Notes: generated from the sequence alone by a model not told the origin. 64,000 nucleotides of DNA from Hemileia vastatrix (GCA_030280995.1 JASXTE010000007.1:19135501-19199500); one strand, 5' to 3'; positions 25,364 through 40,069 are shown, numbered from the stretch's first letter. Numbers and translations are program-made.

Positions 25364-28120
25364 TTCCTCATACTTAGTTTTAAATTATTCATTTTTAATA
25401 GCATTTCTAAACCATTTTATTGTTACTAAGTAAAGTATAGCAATCTCTTGCAGTTATAGCGTGTGTACAGGATGTTGCCATGATGCATGTATCCTTCTTT
25501 TGCAAAATTGATCTATATTTTATACTCTTTATGCATTACTAATTCACATGTATATTGTATATCTCATAACACATGCTTCATGTTGCATATTTTTGGTTTT
25601 ATTAGATAATATATTTTGCATATCCATATTGCATATCCATATTTCAAGTTTTATTTTCATTGTGTATATTGAATAATGGATATTTCAGGTTATATGTTGC
25701 ATTGTCAATCTTGAATACTGGATATTGCATTTTTCATTTCACATAGACATATTTTATTCATATATTCAACCTGTTTTCAATTTTTTTTTCAAGCTGTGAT
25801 TAATTTGTGTTTAATCTCTTATGAATTGTATTCTCAATTTTTTTACAACTAATTTCCTAACAGTTTGATAATTGTTTCCTATAAGCCCTCCTAAAACTTC
25901 ATAGCCTGCTGAGGAGAACATTCATTCAAGGAAGTTGGAATATGCTCTTCATAGATGTGTTTTGCATATTCAAACTGATTAGTCGAAAATGTTGATTCAT
26001 CACTAGAAAAAAAATCTGGCACCTGCTAGATGGTTCCCTAACTGACTGAATTATAGTATTTAAATTAAGACTAACACCTGCTAGTATGCACCAACATTTT
26101 TTGTACCTGGTGATGAATTATAAAATCCATATTAATTATCTCATTTCATTTTACACCTTCTGATGATCATTAAATGATTTATAATGAAAAAAATATATTC
26201 AGAAGTGTAAAATGTATTATTAATATTCTCCTTCACCCTCTTACTTTTAATATATACCAATCTTGATCATCTCCATAACAATGTGAGAAATTGTTTTGAC
26301 ATCATTTCATTTCACTTCTTTGATCTTTATTTTCATCATTTCAGCTATACATTGAGCTAGAAACTTCTCTTTAATAATAGCATCACCAGGATGTTTTTTG
26401 GTTGTTACAGTAATTGTTTTACCTGGAACATGATCCTGATTTAATTGAAATCTAACTCTTTTAACATTTTTCTTTTGCTTCCTTTGTGACTTGAACATGG
26501 GTCCACCAGGTATTTGTGTTCCAGTCATTGTAGCTACTAACAAGCTGGCTACTGAGATTTGTACCAGCCAGGGGACACCATTAATATATATGTACAAAAT
26601 TCAATATTATCACAAAAAATTTAAACTTGAGCTGTTTCAGTGTATAATAGTGGAAAATTAATTGTTTCATTAACTAAGGATTTGCTGGATATAATTTAAA
26701 TATTAAGTATTAAGGTAATATAAATTCTATATTTTGTACTAGTTGAATAAAATAAAACCGTAAATTGATGAGGTATCTTGAGAGGGATAATTGGCTATTT
26801 GAAACACTAGAGATGTTGAATTAAAAATTTTCATAAAATGAATACACATACTAAGTAGCTTATGTGGATATATAAAAGCTGTTTAATATTTTTGATAAAA
26901 TGCATAATTATTTTTATTAATGTCACTTCACGGGTGACCTTACCAGTCTAGGTTTTAATTAAATAGTGAGCTTCATTTAAATTAATATTAATATACCATT
27001 CAATTACTTAATAAAAAAATCTACTTCTTGTGATTTCAAAATGATAGTATAATAGTATATTAAATTATTGAGTTATGAAGTGTGAACCTGACATAAATTC
27101 TAAGATAAGGTGGACACTTAGGATTAACATTATATACATAAAACATAATGTACATATTAAATTATGTTATCTATGTTTAATTATTTGAATAAAATATAAT
27201 TTTAAATTAGTGTGATTTTTAGGGGGAGCCTAGTTAAATTGGATATGGTTAAGGAGTGATAAGAATGACCCTTTAGAATATAAAAGTAATTGAAGTATAT
27301 CATGTTTCTTAAACAAGTAAAGGTAGAAAATAGTTTACTCTTGTTCATTTTTGACACAGGGTATCTGATTTATTTCCAAAATGAAAATTCTTTGAAAAGC
27401 TATATATATTCTTTATAGCATACATCATATACCAGTTTACACTATAACATCAATTTTTATTACACATCTTATCCAACATATTCATTATATCTTGTTCTAT
27501 TATATCATTAATGATAGCTGTATCACCATCATGACACTTGATGATCTCAGGTGTCTTATTAACTTGATTTTTGCCATCAACTATGGGAATTTCATATTTC
27601 TTAATTTTTATAAATTCTTTCTGTTGAGGCTTGAACATGGGTTCAGTAGGTTGGAGTTCACCAGTCATTTGGAATATTTTCCAGTTGGCTACACAGGTTG
27701 ATACCAACTTGATCTAAAATTTATATAAAGATATGCTACTGTAATGTGATGATTATAATATTTTGAGATAAACTTTTTTCTTTGAGACTTTGTAGGCTCC
27801 ATTGGTACTATTTGATTTCTTGTAGATCTAGTGTGATGATGCATACTTATTGCATAATAATGGTGTGTCACATATTTTTTTTTCTTGAATGATGTAAAAT
27901 TCTAAATTTTTGATATAATAAGGGGACCCTAAAACTTTTTAATATCTTGGTGGTAGACTTAGCATTAACATAATATGCTTATACATTTTAACTACTTTTT
28001 AAAGTCATGTCATGGTTTTTTTTGAATAGAAGAAATATGTGACTGGTGAGTTTTTGTGGCACCAGGGATCACTCAATCAAGAATTATTATAAATTTTTTT
28101 TAAAATAAATATATTTTATA
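25364..28120. repeat. Monomer M10 (long form, subtype 'c')
   Basis: ORF A is at 26307-26528 with W16R, and ORF B at 27450-27668. Nearly identical to M9 and M11. It and M11 share CAGTGTATAATAG near 26639, where M9 has CAGTTTATAATAG. Confidence 0.95.
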
Positions 28121-30877
28121 TTCCTCATACTTAGTTTTAAATTATTCATTTTTAATAGCATTTCTAAACCATTTTATTGTTACTAAGTAAAGTATAGCAA
28201 TCTCTTGCAGTTATAGCGTGTGTACAGGATGTTGCCATGATGCATGTATCCTTCTTTTGCAAAATTGATCTATATTTTATACTCTTTATGCATTACTAAT
28301 TCACATGTATATTGTATATCTCATAACACATGCTTCATGTTGCATATTTTTGGTTTTATTAGATAATATATTTTGCATATCCATATTGCATATCCATATT
28401 TCAAGTTTTATTTTCATTGTGTATATTGAATAATGGATATTTCAGGTTATATGTTGCATTGTCAATCTTGAATACTGGATATTGCATTTTTCATTTCACA
28501 TAGACATATTTTATTCATATATTCAACCTGTTTTCAATTTTTTTTTCAAGCTGTGATTAATTTGTGTTTAATCTCTTATGAATTGTATTCTCAATTTTTT
28601 TACAACTAATTTCCTAACAGTTTGATAATTGTTTCCTATAAGCCCTCCTAAAACTTCATAGCCTGCTGAGGAGAACATTCATTCAAGGAAGTTGGAATAT
28701 GCTCTTCATAGATGTGTTATGCATATTCAAACTGATTAGTCGAAAATGTTGATTCATCACTAGAAAAAAAATCTGGCACCTGCTAGATGGTTCCCTAACT
28801 GACTGAATTATAGTATTTAAATTAAGACTAACACCTGCTAGTATGCACCAACATTTTTTGTACCTGGTGATGAATTATAAAATCCATATTAATTATCTCA
28901 TTTCATTTTACACCTTCTGATGATCATTAAATGATTTATAATGAAAAAAATATATTCAGAAGTGTAAAATGTATTATTAATATTCTCCTTCACCCTCTTA
29001 CTTTTAATATATACCAATCTTGATCATCTCCATAACAATGTGAGAAATTGTTTTGACATCATTTCATTTCACTTCTTTGATCTTTATTTTCATCATTTCA
29101 GCTATACATTGAGCTAGAAACTTCTCTTTAATAATAGCATCACCAGGATGTTTTTTGGTTGTTACAGTAATTGTTTTACCTGGAACATGATCCTGATTTA
29201 ATTGAAATCTAACTCTTTTAACATTTTTCTTTTGCTTCCTTTGTGACTTGAACATGGGTCCACCAGGTATTTGTGTTCCAGTCATTGTAGCTACTAACAA
29301 GCTGGCTACTGAGATTTGTACCAGCCAGGGGACACCATTAATATATATGTACAAAATTCAATATTATCACAAAAAATTTAAACTTGAGCTGTTTCAGTGT
29401 ATAATAGTGGAAAATTAATTGTTTCATTAACTAAGGATTTGCTGGATATAATTTAAATATTAAGTATTAAGGTAATATAAATTCTATATTTTGTACTAGT
29501 TGAATAAAATAAAACCGTAAATTGATGAGGTATCTTGAGAGGGATAATTGGCTATTTGAAACACTAGAGATGTTGAATTAAAAATTTTCATAAAATGAAT
29601 ACACATACTAAGTAGCTTATGTGGATATATAAAAGCTGTTTAATATTTTTGATAAAATGCATAATTATTTTTATTAATGTCACTTCACGGGTGACCTTAC
29701 CAGTCTAGGTTTTAATTAAATAGTGAGCTTCATTTAAATTAATATTAATATACCATTCAATTACTTAATAAAAAAATCTACTTCTTGTGATTTCAAAATG
29801 ATAGTATAATAGTATATTAAATTATTGAGTTATGAAGTGTGAACCTGACATAAATTCTAAGATAAGGTGGACACTTAGGATTAACATTATATACATAAAA
29901 CATAATGTACATATTAAATTATGTTATCTATGTTTAATTATTTGAATAAAATATAATTTTAAATTAGTGTGATTTTTAGGGGGAGCCTAGTTAAATTGGA
30001 TATGGTTAAGGAGTGATAAGAATGACCCTTTAGAATATAAAAGTAATTGAAGTATATCATGTTTCTTAAACAAGTAAAGGTAGAAAATAGTTTACTCTTG
30101 TTCATTTTTGACACAGGGTATCTGATTTATTTCCAAAATGAAAATTCTTTGAAAAGCTATATATATTCTTTATAGCATACATCATATACCAGTTTACACT
30201 ATAACATCAATTTTTATTACACATCTTATCCAACATATTCATTATATCTTGTTCTATTATATCATTAATGATAGCTGTATCACCATCATGACACTTGATG
30301 ATCTCAGGTGTCTTATTAACTTGATTTTTGCCATCAACTATGGGAATTTCATATTTCTTAATTTTTATAAATTCTTTCTGTTGAGGCTTGAACATGGGTT
30401 CAGTAGGTTGGAGTTCACCAGTCATTTGGAATATTTTCCAGTTGGCTACACAGGTTGATACCAACTTGATCTAAAATTTATATAAAGATATGCTACTGTA
30501 ATGTGATGATTATAATATTTTGAGATAAACTTTTTTCTTTGAGACTTTGTAGGCTCCATTGGTACTATTTGATTTCTTGTAGATCTAGTGTGATGATGCA
30601 TACTTATTGCATAATAATGGTGTGTCACATATTTTTTTTTCTTGAATGATGTAAAATTCTAAATTTTTGATATAATAAGGGGACCCTAAAACTTTTTAAT
30701 ATCTTGGTGGTAGACTTAGCATTAACATAATATGCTTATACATTTTAACTACTTTTTAAAGTCATGTCATGGTTTTTTTTGAATAGAAGAAATATGTGAC
30801 TGGTGAGTTTTTGTGGCACCAGGGATCACTCAATCAAGAATTATTATAAATTTTTTTTAAAATAAATATATTTTATA
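28121..30877. repeat. Monomer M11 (long form, subtype 'c')
   Basis: ORF A is at 29064-29285 with W16R, and ORF B at 30207-30425. It differs from M10 by GTGTTATGCAT near 28715 instead of GTGTTTTGCAT. Confidence 0.95.
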
Positions 30878-33636
30878 TTCCTCATACTTAGTTTTAAATT
30901 ATTCATTTTTAATAGCATTTCTAAACCATTTTATTGTTACTAAGTAAAGTATAGCAATCTCTTGCAGTTATAGCGTGTGTACAGGATGTTGCCATGATGC
31001 ATGTATCCTTCTTTTGCAAAATTGATCTATATTTTATACTCTTTATGCATTACTAATTCACATGTATATTGTATATCTCATAACACATGCTTCATGTTGC
31101 ATATTTTTGGTTTTATTAGATAATATATTTTGCATATCCATATTGCATATCCATATTTCAAGTTTTATTTTCATTGTGTATATTGAATAATGGATATTTC
31201 AGGTTATATGTTGCATTGTCAATCTTGAATACTGGATATTGCATTTTTCATTTCACATAGACATATTTTATTCATATATTCAACCTGTTTTCAATTTTTT
31301 TTTCAAGCTGTGATTAATTTGTGTTTAATCTCTTATGAATTGTATTCTCAATTTTTTTACAACTAATTTCCTAACAGTTTGATAATTGTTTCCTATAAGC
31401 CCTCCTAAAACTTCATAGCCTGCTGAGGAGAACATTCATTCAAGGAAGTTGGAATATGCTCTTCATAGATGTGTTATGCATATTCAAACTGATTAGTCGA
31501 AAATGTTGATTCATCACTAGAAAAAAAATCTGGCACCTGCTAGATGGTTCCCTAACTGACTGAATTATAGTATTTAAATTAAGACTAACACCTGCTAGTA
31601 TGCACCAACATTTTTTGTACCTGGTGATGAATTATAAAATCCATATTAATTATCTCATTTCATTTTACACCTTCTGATGATCATTAAATGATTTATAATG
31701 AAAAAAATATATTCAGAAGTGTAAAATGTATTATTAATATTCTCCTTCACCCTCTTACTTTTAATATATACCAATCTTGATCATCTCCATAACAATGTGA
31801 GAAATTGTTTTGACATCATTTCATTTCACTTCTTTGATCTTTATTTTCATCATTTCAGCTATACATTGAGCTAGAAACTTCTCTTTAATAATAGCATCAC
31901 CAGGATGTTTTTTGGTTGTTACAGTAATTGTTTTACCTGGAACATGATCCTGATTTAATTGAAATCTAACTCTTTTAACATTTTTCTTTTGCTTCCTTTG
32001 TGACTTGAACATGGGTCCACCAGGTATTTGTGTTCCAGTCATTGTAGCTACTAACAAGCTGGCTACTGAGATTTGTACCAGCCAGGAGACACCATTAATA
32101 TATATGTACAAAATTCAATATTATCACAAAAAATTTTAACTTGAGCTGTTTCAGTTTATAATAGTGGAAAATTAATTGTTTCCTTTAACTAAGGATTTGC
32201 TGGATATAATTTAAATATTAAGTATTAAGGTAATATAAATTCTATATTTTGTACTATTTGAATAACATAAAATCCTAAATTGATGAGGTATCTTGAGAGG
32301 GATAATTGGCTATTTGAAACACTTTAGATTTTGAATTAAAAAATTTAATAAAATGAATACACATACTAAGTAGCTTATGTGGATATATAATAGCTGTTTA
32401 ATATTTTTGATAAGATGCATATTTATTTTTATTAATGTCACTTCACAGGTGACCTTACCAGTCTAGGTTTTAATTAAATAGTGAGCTTCATTTAAATTAA
32501 TATTAATATACCATTCAATTACTTAATAAAAAAAATCTACGTTTTGTGATTTCAAAATAATAGTATAATAGTATTTCAAATTATTAAGTTATGAAGTGTG
32601 AACCTGACAGATACTTTAAGATAAGGTGGACACTTATGATTAACATTATATACATAAAACATAATGTACATATTAAATTATGTTATCTATGTTTAATTAT
32701 TTGAATAAAATATAATTTTAAATTAGTGTTATTATTAGTGGGAGCCTAGTTAAATTGGATATGGTTAAGGAGTGATAAGAATGACCCTTTAGAATATAAA
32801 AGTAATTGAAGTATATCATGTTTCTTAAACAAGTAAAGGTAGAAAATAGTTTACTCTTGTTCATTTTTGACACAGGGTATCTGATTTATTTCCAAAATGA
32901 AAATTCTTTGAAAAGCTATATATATTCTTTATAGCATACATCATATACCGGTTTACACTATAACATCAATTTTTATTACACATCTTATCCAACATATTCA
33001 TTATATCTTGTTCTATTATATCATTAATGATAGCTGTATCACCATCATGACACTTGATGATCTCAGGTGTCTTATTAACTTGATTTTTGCCATCAACTAT
33101 GGGAATTTCATATTTCTTAATTTTTATAAATTCTTTCTGTTGAGGCTTGAACATGGGTTCAGTAGGTTGGAGTTCACCAGTCATTTGGAATATTTTCCAG
33201 TTGGCTACACAGGTTGATACCAACTTGATCTAAAATTTATATAAAGATATGCTACTGTAATGTGATGATTATAATATTTTGAGATAAACTTTTTTCTTTG
33301 AGCCTTTGTAGGCTCCATTTGTACTATTTGATTTCTTGTAGATCTAGTGTGATGATGCATACTTATTGCATAATAATGGTGTGTCACATATTTTTTTTTC
33401 TTGAATGATGTAAAATTCTAAATTTTTGATATAATAAGGGGACCCTAAAACTTTTTAATATCTTGGTGGTAGACTTAGCATTAACATAATATGCTTATAC
33501 ATTTTAACTATTTTTTAAAGTCATGTCATGGTTTTTTTTGAATAGAAGAAATATGTGACTGGTGAGTTTTTGTGGCACCAGGGATCACTCAATCAAGAAT
33601 TATTATAAATTTTTTTTAAAATAAATATATTTTATA
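30878..33636. repeat. Monomer M12 (chimeric, subtype 'c' then 'a')
   Basis: The left half has subtype 'c' marks (GTTATAGCG, CATGCTTCATG); from about 32,133 the marks are those of M7. ORF A is at 31821-32042 with W16R, with an extra Pro-to-Ser change in the open region upstream of its ATG. ORF B is at 32966-33184. Confidence 0.95.
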
Positions 33637-36395
33637 TTCCTCATACTTAGTTTTAAATTATTCATTTTTAATAGAATTTCTAAACCATTTTATTGTTACT
33701 AAGTAAAGTATAGCAATCTCTTGCAGTTCTAGCGTGTGTACAGGATGTTGCCATGATGCATGTATCCTTCTTATGCAACATTGATCTATATTTTATACTC
33801 TTTATGCATTACTAATTCACATGTATATTGTACATCTCATAACACATGTTTCATGTTGCATATTTTTGGTTTTATTAGATAATATATTTTGCATATCCAT
33901 ATTGCATATCCATATTTCAAGTTTTATTTTCATTGTGTATATTGAATAATGGATATTTCAGGTTATATGTTGCATTGTCAATCTTGAATACTGGATATTG
34001 CATTTTTCATTTCACATAGACATATTTTATTCATATATTCAACCTGTTTTCAATTTTTTTTTCAAGCTGTGATTAATTTGTGTTTAATCTCTTATGAATT
34101 GTATTCTCAATTTTTTTACAACTAATTTCCTAACAGTTTGATAATTGTTTCCTATAAGCCCTCCTAAAACTTCATAGCCTGCTGAGGAGAACATTCATTC
34201 AAGGAAGTTGGAATATGCTCTTCATAGATGTGTTATGCATATTCAAACTGATTAGTCGAAAATGTTGATTCATCACTAGAAAAAAAATCTGGCACCTGCT
34301 AGATGGCTCCCTAACTGACTGAATTATAGTATTTAAATTAAGACTAACACCTGCTAGAATGCACCAACATTTTTTGTACCTGGTGATGAATTATAAAATC
34401 CATATTAATTATCTCATTTCATTTTACACCTTCTGATGATCATTAAATGATTTATAATGAAAAAAATATATTCAGAAGTGTAAAATGTATTATTAATATT
34501 CTCCTTCACCCTCTTACTTTTAATATATACCAATCTTGATCATCTCCATAACAATGTGAGAAATTGTTTTGACATCATTTCATTTCACTTCTTTGATCTT
34601 TATTTTCATCATTTCAGCTATACATTGAGCTAGAAACTTCTCTTTAATAATAGCATCACCAGGATGTTTTTTTGTTGTTACAGTAATTGTTTTGCCTTGA
34701 AAATGATCCTGATTTAATTGAAATCTAACTCTTTTAACATTTTTCTTTTGCTTCCATTGTGACTTGAACATGGGTCCACCAGGTATTTGTGTACCAGTCA
34801 TTGTAGCTACTAACAAGCTGGCTACTGAGATTTGTACCAGCCAGGGGACACCATTAATATATATGTACAAAATTCAATATTATCACAAAAAATTTAAACT
34901 TGAGCTGTTTCAGTTTATAATAGTGGAAAATTAATTGTTTCCTTTAACTAAGGATTTGCTGGATATAATTTAAATATTAAGTATTTAGGTAATATAAATT
35001 CTATATTTTGTACTATTTGAATAAAATAAAACCCTAAATTGATGAGGTATCTTGAGAGGGATAATTGGCTATTTGAAACACTAGAGATGTTGAATTAAAA
35101 ATTTTCATAAAATGAATACACATACTAAGTAGCTTATGTGGATATATAATAGCTGTTTAATATTTTTGATAAGATGCATAATTATTTTTATTAATGTCAC
35201 TTCACGGGTGACCTTACCAGTCTAGGTTTTAATTAAATAGTGAGCTTCATTTAAATTAATATTAATATACCATTCAATTACTTAATAAAAAAATCTATGT
35301 TTTGTGATTTCAAAATGATAGTATAATAGTATTTTAAAATATTGAGTTATGAAGTGTGAACCTGACATAAATTCTAAGATAAGGTGGACACTTAGGATTA
35401 ACATTATATACATAAAACATAATGTACATATTAAATTATGTTATCTATGTTTAATTATTTGAATAAAATATAATTTTAAATTAGTGTGATGATTAGGGGG
35501 AGCCTAGTTAAATTGGATATGGTTAAGGAGTGATAAGAATGACCCCTTTAGAATATAAAAGTAATTGAAGTATATCATGTTTCTTAAACAAGTAAAGGTA
35601 GAAAATAGTTTACTCTTGTTCATTTTTGACAAAGGGTATCTGATTTATTTCCAAAATGAAAATTCTTTGAAAAGCTATATATATTCTTTATAGCATACAT
35701 CATATACTGATTTACACTATAATATCAATTTTTATTACACATCTTATCCAACATATTCATTATATCTTGTTCTATTATATCATTAATGATAGCTGTATCA
35801 CCATCATGACACTTGATGATCTCAGGTGTCTTATTAACTTGATTTTTGCCATCAACTATGGGAATTTCATATTTCTTAATTTTTATAAATTCTTTCTGTT
35901 GAGGCTTGAACATGGGTTCAGTAGGTTGGAGTTCACCAGTCATTTGGAATATTTTCCAGTTGGCTACACAGGTTGATACCAACTTGATCTAAAATTTATA
36001 TAAAGATATGCTACTGTAATGTGATGATTATAATATTTTGAGATAATCTTTTTTCTTTGAGCCTTTGTAGGCTCCATTGGTACTATTTGATTTCTTGTAG
36101 ATCTAGTGTGATGATGCATACTTATTGCATAATAATGATGTGTCACATATTTTTTTTTCTTGAATGATGTAAAATTCTAAATTTTTGATATAATAAGGGG
36201 ACCCTAAAACTTTTTAATATCTTGGTGGTAGACTTAGCATTAACATAATATGCTTATACATTTTAACTATTTTTTAAAGTCATGTCATGGTTTTTTTTGA
36301 ATAGAAGAAATATGTGACTGGTGAGTTTTTGTGGCACCAGGGATCACTCAATCAAGAATTATTATAAATTTTTTTTAAAATAAATATATTTTATA
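33637..36395. repeat. Monomer M13 (long form, subtype 'b')
   Basis: ORF A is at 34580-34801 with V34F and P35Q, as in M8, and ORF B at 35725-35943. Right of about 35,028 it departs from M8 and resembles M4/M5 (ATACTGATTTACAC, GATAATC). One extra C lies in GACCCCTTTAG near 35542. Confidence 0.95.
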
Positions 36396-39157
36396 TTCCT
36401 CATACTTAGTTTTAAATTATTCATTTTTAATAGCATTTCTAAACCATTTTATTGTTACTAAGTAAAGTATAGCAATCTCTTGCAGTTCTAGCGTGTGTAC
36501 AGGATGTTGCCATGATGCATGTATCCTTCTTTTGCAAAATTGATCTATATTTTATACTCTTTATGCATTACTAATTCACATGTATATTGTATATCTCATA
36601 ACACATGTTTCATGTTGCATATTTTTGGTTTTATTAGATAATATATTTTGCATATCCATATTGCATATCCATATTTCAAGTTTTATTTTCATTGTGTATA
36701 TTGAATAATGGATATTTCAGGTTATATGTTGCATTGTCAATCTTGAATACTGGATATTGCATTTTTCATTTCACATAGACATATTTTATTCATATATTCA
36801 ACCTGTTTTCAATTTTTTTTCAAGCTGTGATTAATTTGTGTTTAATCTCTTATGAATTGTATTCTCAATTTTTTTACAACTAATTTCCTAACAGTTTGAT
36901 AATTGTTTCCTATAAGCCCTTCTAAAACTTCATAGCCTGCTGAGGAGAACATTCATTCAAGGAAGTTGGAATATGCTCTTCATAGATGTGTTATGCATAT
37001 TCAAACTGATTAGTCGAAAATGTTGATTCATCACTAGAAAAAAAATCTGGCACCTGCTAGATGGTTCCCTAACTGACTGAATTATAGTATTTAAATTAAG
37101 ACTAACACCTGCTAGAATGCACCAACATTTTTTGTACCTGGTGATGAATTATAAAATCCATATTAATTATCTCATTTCATTTTACACCTTCTGATGATCA
37201 TTAAATGATTTATAATGAAAAAAATATATTCAGAAGTGTAAAATGTATTATTAATATTCTCCTTCACCCTCTTACTTTTAATATATACCAATCTTGATCA
37301 TCTCCATAACAATGTGAGAAATAGTTTTGACATCATTTCATTTAACTTCTTTGATCTTTATTTTCATCATTTCAGCTATACATTGAGCTAGAAACTTCTC
37401 TTTAATAATAGCATCACCAGGATGTTTTTTGGTTGTTACAGTAATTGTTTTACCTGGAACATGATCCTGATTTAATTGAAATCTAACTCTTTTAACATTT
37501 TTCTTTTGCTTCCATTGTGACTTGAACATGGGTCCACCAGGTATTTGTGTACCAGTCATTGTAGCTACTAACAAGCTGGCTACTGAGATTTGTACCAGCC
37601 AGGGGACACCATTAATATATATGTACAAAATTCAATATTATCACAAAAAATTTAAACTTGAGCTGTTTCAGTTTATAATAGTGGAAAATTAATTGTTTCC
37701 TTTAACTAAGGATTTGCTGGATATAATTTAAATATTAAGTATTTAGGTAATATAAATTCTATATTTTGTACTATTTGAATAAAATAAAACCCTAAATTGA
37801 TGAGGTATCTTGAGAGGGATAATTGGCTATTTGAAACACTAGAGATGTTGAATTAAAAATTTTCATAAAATGAATACACATACTAAGTAGCTTATGTGGA
37901 TATATAATAGCTGTTTAATATTTTTGATAAGATGCATAATTATTTTTATTAATGTCACTTCACGGGTGACCTTACCAGTCTAGGTTTTAATTAAATAGTG
38001 AGCTTCATTTAAATTAATATTAATATACCATTCAATTACTTAATAAAAAAATCTACGTTTTGTGATTTCAAAATGATAGTATAATAGTATTTTAAAATAT
38101 TGAGTTATGAAGTGTGAACCTGACATAAATTCTAAGATAAGGTGGACACTTAGGATTAACATTATATACATAAAACATAATGTACATATTAAATTATGTT
38201 ATCTATGTTTAATTATTTGAATAAAATATAATTTTAAATTAGTGTGATTATTAGGGGGAGCCTAGTTAAATTGGATATGGTTAAGGAGTGATAAGAATGA
38301 CCCTTTAGAATATAAAAGTAATTGAAGTATATCATGTTTCTTAAACAAGTAAAGGTAGAAAATAGTTTACTCTTGTTCATTTTTGACAAAGGGTATCTGA
38401 TTTATTTCCAAAATGAAAATTCTTTGAAAAGCTATATATATTCTTTATAGCATACATCATATACCGATTTACACTATAATATCAATTTTTATTACACATC
38501 TTATCCAACATATTCATTATATCTTGTTCTATTATATCATTAATGATAGCTGTATCACCATCATGACACTTGATGATCTCAGGTGTCTTATTAACTTGAT
38601 TTTTGCCATCAACTATGGGAATTTCATATTTCTTAATTTTTATAAATTCTTTCTGTTGAGGCTTGAACATGGGTTCAGTAGGTTGGAGTTCACCAGTCAT
38701 TTGGAATATTTTCCAGTTGGCTACACAGGTTGATACCAACTTGATCTAAAATTTATATAAAGATATGCTACTGTAATGTGATGATTATAATATTTTGAGA
38801 TAAACTTTTTTCTTTGAGCCTTTGTAGGCTCCATTGGTACTATTTGATTTCTTGTAGATCTAGTGTGATGATGCATACTTATTGCAAAATAATGGTGTGT
38901 CACATATTTTTTTTTCTTGAATGATGTAAAATTCTAAATTTTTGATATAATAAGGGGACCCTAAAACTTTTTAATATCTTGGTGGTAGACTTAGCATTAA
39001 CATAATATGCTTATACATTTTAACTACTTTTTAAAGTCATGTCATGGTTTTTTTTGAATAGAAGAAATATGTGACTGGTGAGTTTTTGTGGCACCAGGGA
39101 TCACTCAATCAAGAATTATTTTAAATTTTTTTTAAAATAAATATATTTTATATTCCT
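36396..39157. repeat. Monomer M14, ending at the target site of element 1
   Basis: Long form. ORF A is at 37338-37559 and ORF B at 38482-38700, both common. It carries TTGCAAAATAATGG near 38883, seen otherwise only in M15, the other monomer that directly precedes a retroelement. The last five bases (39153-39157) are the left target-site copy. Confidence 0.95.
39153..39157. repeat. Left target-site duplication of element 1 (TTCCT)
   Basis: TTCCT immediately precedes the 5' LTR and is repeated at 48011-48015 right after the 3' LTR. Uninterrupted monomers have a single TTCCT at this position. Confidence 0.95.
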
Positions 39158-40007
39158 TGTCAGCCTAAATATCCTTAGGACTGAGTATTTCTTATGCTTA
39201 AAATAAGATAACCTTAATTAGATTAAGCTTATATCTTAAAAATAAGGTTAAAATAATAATATATATTATTTTATTATATATATATATATTTATTATTCTA
39301 TTATATAATTTATAATAGTTTAAATAGCTTATCCATGGCCTAATAATACTTATTAAGGTGTTAATGGAGTCATAATATACTTATCTTAAGTGATATGAAG
39401 TAATTATTGACATACATAAGCTTATATGTATACATAAATCTCATATTCAGTGAAATATGCAGTATATTATGTATATTTAGGTATATAAGTGGGTTTTAGC
39501 CCCTTAATAGCCTATAACCTTTGTTTATCTGCTTATTTTAGGTCATATGGACGAAATCAGTGGACTCACAACGCCTACAGAAGCATAGACACCTATATCA
39601 GGCGCATACACCCAGTTTGGACAACTAAAATTACTTCCTTGGATGGTTATTCACGGATTTATGGGTTGGAAAGATGTTTCTGGGTTAATGTGGATGCTTG
39701 GGGATGTTATTGGGGGCTTGGACATTTTATTTGTTTCCTTTATATGCTTTTAGTTTCATTAAATCTCTTTTTGATCTTTTATTTTACCTGTTTCTTTATG
39801 GTATCCGCTTTTATCTGGGATTTCTATTTATGGTATGACTCTGTGTTATTATTAATAGTGATGGAGGGTCCTTACTGGAGGTCTGGGTGTTGAAACTGCT
39901 TGAAGTGGACGCCATGGGGAGGTGATGGGCCCTCACAGTGCTGTAATTGCCGGGGATAGCAGTGACATCATCTGGATTGAAGGTCTGTGCACTCCAGTGG
40001 ATTTGGG

Positions 40008-40013
40008 TATAAG
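40008..40013 (+). promoter_or_regulatory. Probable TATA element of the retrotransposon promoter
   Basis: TATAAG lies near the right end of the GC-richer LTR segment. The last ATG upstream of the polyprotein start is at 39925-39927, and none occurs from 39928 to 40845. A transcript starting some 30 nt after this motif would therefore carry an ATG-free leader, whereas one driven by the alternative TATATAA at 39482-39488 would contain many upstream ATGs. AATAAA at 40064-40069 would then fall within a short R region. Copies are at 47684, 51609 and 59285. Confidence 0.5.
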
Positions 40014-40063
40014 TAAGGAGGGATTTTGACAGTTTATTATCATCATTCAATTACTACACTTCA

Positions 40064-40069
40064 AATAAA
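40064..40069 (+). promoter_or_regulatory. AATAAA polyadenylation-like signal in the LTR
   Basis: AATAAA lies 50-60 nt after the probable TATA element. In the 3' LTR the same motif (47740-47745) would direct 3' end formation of the genomic RNA. The motif is short and expected by chance in AT-rich DNA, so support is positional only. Confidence 0.35.

Noticed and set aside
1..39152. CRISPR or rDNA array as explanation of the regular repeats
   Set aside because: The repeat period is 2.7 kb without short repeats and unique spacers, the DNA is eukaryotic in character, and no conserved rRNA core sequence is visible.
39489..39893. 134-codon open frame inside each LTR (also at 47165, 51090, 58766)
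   Set aside because: It begins with GTG inside a TATA-like motif, has no early in-frame ATG, and its aromatic-rich composition is that of translated AT-rich DNA. Four copies exist only because the LTR is present four times.
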